Positions 6,608-10,533 of a DNA stretch of 10,533 nt are shown here, piece by piece. This stretch comes from an uncultured Bacteroidales bacterium (lineage in GTDB: Bacteria; Bacteroidota; Bacteroidia; Bacteroidales; Muribaculaceae): assembly GCA_900554845.1 (NCBI GenBank), contig USIY01000063.1, positions 1 to 10,533 on the forward strand, written 5' to 3'. Below the pieces are notes generated by a model that saw nothing but the letters and a program-made list of their open reading frames with translations, did no database searches and was not told the DNA's origin. The position numbers were made by a program, and so were the translations under genes. Each line of letters starts with the position of its first letter. Position 1 is the stretch's first letter.

Positions 6608-7611
6608 GACACATTATACCTATCTTGCTGGCCTCCATATTATCAACAGGATGCAGCGAGATTTTCGATCCGCAGGTCGACACAGAACCAGTGCTTTGTA
6701 TAAACTCATTGATCATTGCGGGAGAACCCATAGAGGTGGAGGTGACGCATACATGGATGTTCAATGATAAAAAATCTGAAGAGAACCATGACGTCATTGA
6801 TGCTACCGTAACCATTTTCGCCAACGACAGAGTCGTCGCTCCGGACTATCTCCCTAAAGAGGGAGACAAAATCCGAATTGTCGCCGAAAGTCCATCTTAC
6901 GGATCGGCAACAGCCGAAGTGACTGTTCCTTACGCCACACCTATAGGCAATGTAAAGGTAACCCCGATAGTGACCGATTCCTGGAAATATAATGATTTCT
7001 ACGATTTAGATATGTACGCAGGTATTAAATTCAATCTAAATGTCGAAGTAAGTGTCAATGACCCGGCAGGAACCGATAATTTTTATCGCTTCGGATATAC
7101 CAACCACAACGATGAAACTGCCGAAGATCCTGATGATGACACGTGGTTCTCAGAGTTTCCTCAGGGATTTTCAATGGGAAGTTTTGATTTTGACGCAGAA
7201 CCGATATTCAAAGAGCATATAGGAGTGTTCGAGAGTGTAATGGGTGCTGATCTATATACATATTTTTTATACTTCTCAGACCGCCAGTTCTCGGGGAAGA
7301 CTTACACTCTTCATCTCAATTTTTCAGACAACACTTTTGTTGTATATTCGCAGGATTATGATGAATCTTTGCTTGATTGCTATATTGAGCTTTATCTGAC
7401 AACAGTCTCTCAGAGCTACTATAATTGGGCGGTATATAAATGGTATGTGGATGATGGATTTACCGGGGATCTCTCGGAAATCGGCCTTGCTGAATCAAAA
7501 TGGGGATACAGCAATGTATCCACAGGCGCTGGAGTCGTGGCGGCGCAATCCTCGGCCAAGTATACTATAAACTTGAAGGATTTTCTGAAAACAACATTAA
7601 ACAACATATAA
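6595..7611 (+). CDS. DUF4249 family lipoprotein, partner of the TonB receptor
   Basis: The 338-residue product has a lipoprotein signal with the lipobox STGC (Cys20). The next residues, SEIFDP, are acidic enough for the surface-export signal used by Bacteroidetes lipoproteins. The start of the mature protein (VLCINSLIIAGEPIEVEVTHT, then VIDATVTIFANDRVV and GDKIRIVAES) follows the usual DUF4249 layout of beta-sandwich repeats. Families of this kind are typically encoded next to TonB receptors, and this gene overlaps the receptor gene by 13 bp. It probably sits on the cell surface as a lid or capture subunit, by analogy with SusD; this is inference, since no member's substrate is assumed here. 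The start is fixed by the lipobox. Base composition becomes visibly more A/T rich in its second half than in the receptor gene. Confidence 0.82.
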   Translation: MAILRHIIPILLASILSTGCSEIFDPQVDTEPVLCINSLIIAGEPIEVEVTHTWMFNDKKSEENHDVIDATVTIFANDRVVAPDYLPKEGDKIRIVAESPSYGSATAEVTVPYATPIGNVKVTPIVTDSWKYNDFYDLDMYAGIKFNLNVEVSVNDPAGTDNFYRFGYTNHNDETAEDPDDDTWFSEFPQGFSMGSFDFDAEPIFKEHIGVFESVMGADLYTYFLYFSDRQFSGKTYTLHLNFSDNTFVVYSQDYDESLLDCYIELYLTTVSQSYYNWAVYKWYVDDGFTGDLSEIGLAESKWGYSNVSTGAGVVAAQSSAKYTINLKDFLKTTLNNI

Positions 7612-7612
7612 G

Positions 7613-8020
7613 ATGAAAAAGCTATTTTTTATCGCGACCATGCTGTTCGCGGTTTTAACCCTCGCATCATGTGAGGGCGTTGATGGCCCGGACCCACCAC
7701 CTGTTTACGCTGACATGACGATCCACCTTGAATATAGCGGTCTGGATGATTTTAAGGGAGAGTTAGCCAGAATTGCGATATTCATTACAGATGAAAACGG
7801 TAATTTTGTTGTCCGTCATCAGGCTGACAAAATAGACGGGAATAATCCGTTTATGGTTGATTGCAGACCGGGCAAATATGTCGTAAGCGCCGAATATGTT
7901 AATTCCAACACAGATGAAGACAATATCATCCTCGAAAATGTAAATGTGGAATTAAAAGCATATCAATCTCTTGAGGTTGTTTTGAAAATAGATCTCCACA
8001 AAATAGAAAGACAAAACTAA
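7613..8020 (+). CDS. Small lipoprotein with an Mfa2/FimB-like beta-sandwich domain
   Basis: The protein has 135 residues, with lipobox LASC and Cys20 followed by EGVDGPD and a Pro-rich spacer (DPPP). The mature domain runs YADMTIHLEYSG, then LARIAIFITDENGNFVVRHQ, then VDCRPGKYVVSAEYVN. This order of strands and wording resembles the N-terminal domain of FimB/Mfa2-type fimbrial anchor lipoproteins, but it is a single domain with no fimbrillin gene nearby. It begins 1 bp after the DUF4249 stop, so it belongs to the same operon. A likely role is an accessory surface subunit of the receptor complex. The lipoprotein call is firm; the fold resemblance is by eye only. Confidence 0.75.
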   Translation: MKKLFFIATMLFAVLTLASCEGVDGPDPPPVYADMTIHLEYSGLDDFKGELARIAIFITDENGNFVVRHQADKIDGNNPFMVDCRPGKYVVSAEYVNSNTDEDNIILENVNVELKAYQSLEVVLKIDLHKIERQN

Positions 8021-8034
8021 GGATATAATTATCT

Positions 8035-8463
8035 ATGAATAAATTATTTGTTATAGCGTCCCTATTGTCCTTGGTATTCTCATTCTCTTCGTGCAAGGAA
8101 AATGATCCCCTCCCAATGACGTGGGAAGTTTGTGACTACGATCAAGAAGATGTATCGGTGGTATGTACACCTGGTTATGTCTATGGTGTGGAAATCTCGG
8201 CATCCGCTGATTATAGCGGAGATATTACTGTCAGATGCACTAACTATCCTCAGCTGTTGCTCAATGCCAATAACTATGACGGCACGTACACGGGTGAAAA
8301 GGCAGGCCTGACTGTCAGCAAAATTGATGACAATACGCTTAAATTCACTTTGGATCCGATAAAGGAAATGAATGAAGAGGCGATATATGATGTCGTGTTG
8401 GTCGAAGGTAGAAACGGCAAAGAATCCTACATATCCAACATTCTGGTCGAAAGAAAAAAATAA
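8035..8463 (+). CDS. Small lipoprotein of unknown function, last gene of the sigma operon
   Basis: The protein has 142 residues, with lipobox FSSC and Cys20 followed by KENDP, a charged stretch that fits surface export. The mature part (TWEVCDYDQEDVSVVCTPGY, then ISASADYSGDITVRCTNYP, then YDVVLVEGRNGKESYISNIL) is beta-rich and looks like one immunoglobulin-like domain. It contains three further cysteines (33, 44 and 68), so one disulfide is possible. I recognise no family. It lies 14 bp after the previous lipoprotein gene, with no promoter between them, and 85 bp before a strong hairpin, which makes it the operon's end. The lipidated cysteine falls at residue 20 in all three lipoproteins here. 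Confidence 0.75.
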   Translation: MNKLFVIASLLSLVFSFSSCKENDPLPMTWEVCDYDQEDVSVVCTPGYVYGVEISASADYSGDITVRCTNYPQLLLNANNYDGTYTGEKAGLTVSKIDDNTLKFTLDPIKEMNEEAIYDVVLVEGRNGKESYISNILVERKK

Positions 8464-8548
8464 CAACTCCCTCTCACATCATACAACCTCAGAAGTAATT
8501 TCAAGAGAATGACACTTTACGATTGTATATGGTTTGAATTTTTCATCG

Positions 8549-8592
8549 TTAATTAAGAGAGTCATGCAGATCCGTATGACTCTCTTAATTAA
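8549..8592. terminator. Perfect 17-bp inverted repeat after the operon, probable transcript end
   Basis: The left arm 8549-8565 (TTAATTAAGAGAGTCAT) pairs perfectly with 8576-8592. A further G-U and C-G pair shorten the 10-nt loop to 6. The element separates the last lipoprotein gene from the membrane-protein gene. No T-run follows on either strand, so it may act as a barrier to 3' decay, a factor-dependent end or a dimer binding site rather than a classical terminator. The flanking sequence at 8464-8625 holds no gene. Confidence 0.55.
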
Positions 8593-8625
8593 TCGTTCCT
8601 ATAACAACTGTGTAAAAATAGATAA

Positions 8626-9615
8626 GTGCTGAAATTTAACGAGGAGGAAGTATATTTGATTGGAGCTGCGCTGGCGCTGATTGTGTCAGTGCTGATATTT
8701 ATTCCTATAGGAAAAGCTAATTTGAAGTGGTATTGGAGTCACAGTCAGACCAATTCACTTAAAGACAAGACGGTGTCATTGATATTTGGTGTTGTTATGG
8801 GAGGGGCCCTATATTACGCGGTTTGCAAATTCTTTCATTATACTTCCGTAATATGTCTTATCACCATAGGGACCGGGGTGGAGGGCTGTATACTTGGATT
8901 ATATTACTTTCACATAAATAAACGATTTTCAGAGAAAAGCCATCTGCCAAAAGTGGCTGACGAGCAAGGACTACGATCGCATATAAAGTTGAACATAGCG
9001 GTTTATTACCAAATTCTGATGATTGTTCTGATCAATATGGTTTTGGGTATGGGCCTGATCGCAGGTACTCGATGGACCATGCCGGACATTGTGGAAATTC
9101 ATGACGGTCCAAAGCGATCCACCTATGAATATAAAGTAAGCAATTACTACGTGATGCCATTCGTGAAAGGACTGTCACCGGGAAGAAGTTACATCGACAA
9201 CCAATCTAAAGACACTGTTTACAGGATCGTTGTCAATTATGCATATCTTGATGAAGAAGAATGCAATCTTTATGCCGTGACCGATAAATATGCTCCGGCT
9301 TCTTTCTCGCGTATGCCGTCCCATACATTTCATGTCATGGATACGATTGCCCCTGTCATGCCATCGTCTTCAGGAAAGATGGGTCGCTATCACACCCAAA
9401 GGATTTATCTTACTGACAACGAGCATCTCTGGGACTTCCGTCTGGTGAACATGCGCGGATTCGGCCTCAATAAGAATCGGCAAGTCGACTCTATTCCGGA
9501 AAGCGGCAACATGCCCGACAGAGAAAATAACGAAGAATACAGAGCTTATAAACGAATCTCTCCATTTCCCTATCCTCGCCTTCGCCCTATTCCAGTGTTT
9601 CGTAAGTCACAATAA
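8626..9615 (+). CDS. Hypothetical membrane protein with four predicted helices
   Basis: I do not recognise a family for this 329-residue protein. Four hydrophobic segments are visible at about 9-29, 49-68, 72-95 and 124-147. A soluble C-terminal region of about 180 residues follows (RSTYEYKVSNYYVMPFVKG, later YLTDNEHLWDFRLVNMRG), ending in a Pro-rich basic tail (ISPFPYPRLRPIPVFRKSQ). With four helices the N- and C-termini lie on the same side, probably the cytoplasm. A TAA stands directly before the GTG at 8626, so the frame cannot extend upstream. An alternative TTG start at 8656 has GAGGAGG eight bases before it and would give 319 residues starting at the first helix. The hairpin at 8549-8592 separates it from the receptor operon, so a shared function is not indicated. 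Confidence 0.7.
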   Translation: MLKFNEEEVYLIGAALALIVSVLIFIPIGKANLKWYWSHSQTNSLKDKTVSLIFGVVMGGALYYAVCKFFHYTSVICLITIGTGVEGCILGLYYFHINKRFSEKSHLPKVADEQGLRSHIKLNIAVYYQILMIVLINMVLGMGLIAGTRWTMPDIVEIHDGPKRSTYEYKVSNYYVMPFVKGLSPGRSYIDNQSKDTVYRIVVNYAYLDEEECNLYAVTDKYAPASFSRMPSHTFHVMDTIAPVMPSSSGKMGRYHTQRIYLTDNEHLWDFRLVNMRGFGLNKNRQVDSIPESGNMPDRENNEEYRAYKRISPFPYPRLRPIPVFRKSQ

Positions 9616-9634
9616 TATTGGCGCGGAACCAATG

Positions 9635-9651
9635 CTTGGGAATCTCCCAAG
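9635..9651 (+). terminator. Short hairpin after the membrane-protein gene
   Basis: CTTGGGA (9635-9641) pairs with TCCCAAG (9645-9651) around a 3-nt loop, 20 bases after the stop at 9615. An A-rich rather than T-rich stretch follows. A second weak pairing, AGAGC/GCTCT, lies just downstream. This is a plausible transcript end for the 8626 gene. Confidence 0.4.
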
Positions 9652-9701
9652 AAGAGCAAAAACCAAATAGCTCTCTGCGTTGTTATCAACTCAAAGGTGA
9701 T

Positions 9702-9725
9702 GACAAGTCGCAACTTGTGCTTGTC
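9702..9725 (+). promoter_or_regulatory. Two mutually exclusive hairpins in front of lutA
   Basis: ACAAGT (9703-9708) can pair with ACTTGT (9713-9718) over a 4-nt loop, or GACAAG (9702-9707) can pair with CTTGTC (9720-9725). Both use the same left arm, so only one can form at a time. The element ends 17 bases before the lutA ATG. It could be a regulator site or part of the leader. A near-match to the -7 element (TAAATTTC, last base wrong) follows it at about 9728-9736. Confidence 0.35.
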
Positions 9726-9742
9726 TTATAAATTTCAAGGTT

Positions 9743-10495
9743 ATGAAAATCGGTTTCTTTGTGCCGTGCTACATGGACGCCATCTATCCGCAGGCGGCCA
9801 TCTCCACATGGGAGCTACTCAAGAAATTGGGACTGGATGTGGAGTTTATCAACCGGGCGGCGTGCTGCGGTCTTCCGGAACTCGACATGGGTTATGTGAA
9901 GCATTCCTGCACTATCGAGAAGAGCGCGGCTCCATTCCTGGCTGACGGCCGCTATGATTATGTGGTTGTGCCTTCAGGCATCTGCACGGACCAGTTCCGC
10001 CTGCATTTCAACGAAGTGGAACAGACTCCCGAAGTAGTGCATTTCCGCAACACCGTCTACGACCCTGTGGAATTTCTGCACGATGTGCTCAAGATTACGG
10101 AGCTTCCCGGACATCCCGCATTTCCGCATCGTGTGGCCATCCATAACGGTTGCCATTCGCTGCGCTATCTGATGGAGGCTCGCCCTTCGGAGCTTATGAT
10201 TCCTTCGTTCGACAAATGCGCCGACCTGCTCCGTCTGGTGGACGGCATTGAGATCGGCTATGCCACTCGTCGCGACGAATGCTGCGGCTTCGGAGGTATA
10301 TTCGCAATCTGGGATCCATCTTGCTCCGGACAGCAGGGCCGCGACAAAGTCAACGACTACGCACGCAACGGGTTCCACTACGTCACTTCGCAGGACATGT
10401 CCTGCCTTATACATCAGCAGACCGTGGCCCGCAAGATCGGTCTGGACCTTAAAATGTATTATATCACTGAAATCCTTAACGGCGACGCAAAATGA
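9743..10495 (+). CDS. lutA: LutA, CCG-domain Fe-S subunit of lactate utilization
   Basis: The 250-residue cytoplasmic protein is the LutA/YkgE subunit of the LutABC system, which oxidises L-lactate to pyruvate. Two cysteine-rich CCG domains are seen. The first has Cys9, CCGLPEL (Cys41-Cys42) and PSGIC (Cys81). The second has NGCHSLR (Cys137-His138), ECCGFGG (Cys190-Cys191) and DMSCLIH (Cys221). These bind Fe-S or disulfide-linked clusters in heterodisulfide-reductase-like proteins. Length and motif order are typical for the family. The first motif is PSGIC rather than the more common PSGSC, a small change that keeps the cysteine. The ATG at 9743 starts on the first beta strand and fits homologues. 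The stop overlaps the next start as ATGA, the expected lutA-lutB junction. Confidence 0.92.
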   Translation: MKIGFFVPCYMDAIYPQAAISTWELLKKLGLDVEFINRAACCGLPELDMGYVKHSCTIEKSAAPFLADGRYDYVVVPSGICTDQFRLHFNEVEQTPEVVHFRNTVYDPVEFLHDVLKITELPGHPAFPHRVAIHNGCHSLRYLMEARPSELMIPSFDKCADLLRLVDGIEIGYATRRDECCGFGGIFAIWDPSCSGQQGRDKVNDYARNGFHYVTSQDMSCLIHQQTVARKIGLDLKMYYITEILNGDAK

Positions 10496-10533
10496 AACAG
10501 GTAGACCAAGTAAAATTAGGAGCGGAGTTTATA
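10492..10533 (+). CDS. lutB: Probable lutB, 5' end only (cut by window edge)
   Basis: An ATG overlapping the lutA stop (ATGA) opens a frame of 14 codons, MKQVDQVKLGAEFI, that runs off the window without a stop. The protein fragment is too short to recognise. The name rests on the conserved lutABC gene order and on the translational overlap. LutB is the larger ferredoxin-like Fe-S subunit acting with LutA. Confidence 0.5.
   Translation, partial: MKQVDQVKLGAEFI

Noticed and set aside
4199..7611. SusC/SusD glycan uptake pair
   Set aside because: The lipoprotein after the receptor reads as DUF4249, is shorter than SusD and lacks its helical repeat look; no glycan-degrading enzyme is nearby.

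Overview
The window looks like Bacteroidales chromosome, probably a gut genus of the Muribaculaceae/Bacteroidaceae type (the family is an inference). The evidence is Bacteroidetes-type promoters (TTTG about 19 bp before TAnnTTTG) with very short leaders, an ECF sigma factor of the 'Bacteroides expansion' type beside a DUF4974-like anti-sigma protein and a TonB-dependent receptor, a DUF4249 lipoprotein, and acidic residues just after the lipidated cysteines. No mobile element, tRNA, rRNA or CRISPR array was seen.

Left block, minus strand. Bases 1-71 hold only a Shine-Dalgarno-like motif that may serve a gene beyond the left edge. Bases 72-845 encode a Cof-type HAD phosphatase. Bases 846-1120 are non-coding and contain an unusual tandem 15-bp palindromic repeat. 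Bases 1121-2452 (or 2473) encode a DcaP-like outer-membrane porin with a good promoter.

Central block, plus strand. Starting from a promoter that diverges from the porin gene, seven genes run in one direction, most of them touching or overlapping: ECF sigma factor, small outer-membrane barrel, miniature FecR/DUF4974-like anti-sigma protein, STN-containing TonB-dependent receptor, DUF4249 lipoprotein, and two small lipoproteins. Read together, this is a self-regulating uptake system. The receptor and its lipoproteins would bind a substrate outside the cell. The receptor's N-terminal STN domain would signal in the periplasm to the inner-membrane anti-sigma protein, which would release the sigma factor to transcribe the operon. 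No SusD and no degradative enzyme are encoded, so the substrate cannot be named. Two points are unusual: the anti-sigma protein is cut down to a short basic N-terminus, one membrane helix and a DUF4974-like domain, and a barrel gene lies between sigma and anti-sigma. A strong perfect hairpin (8549-8592) follows the last lipoprotein gene.

Right block, plus strand. A GTG-started four-helix membrane protein of unknown function (8626-9615) comes next. After a structured 127-base gap come lutA (the CCG-domain Fe-S protein of lactate oxidation) and, overlapping it by ATGA, the first 14 codons of what should be lutB, cut by the window edge.
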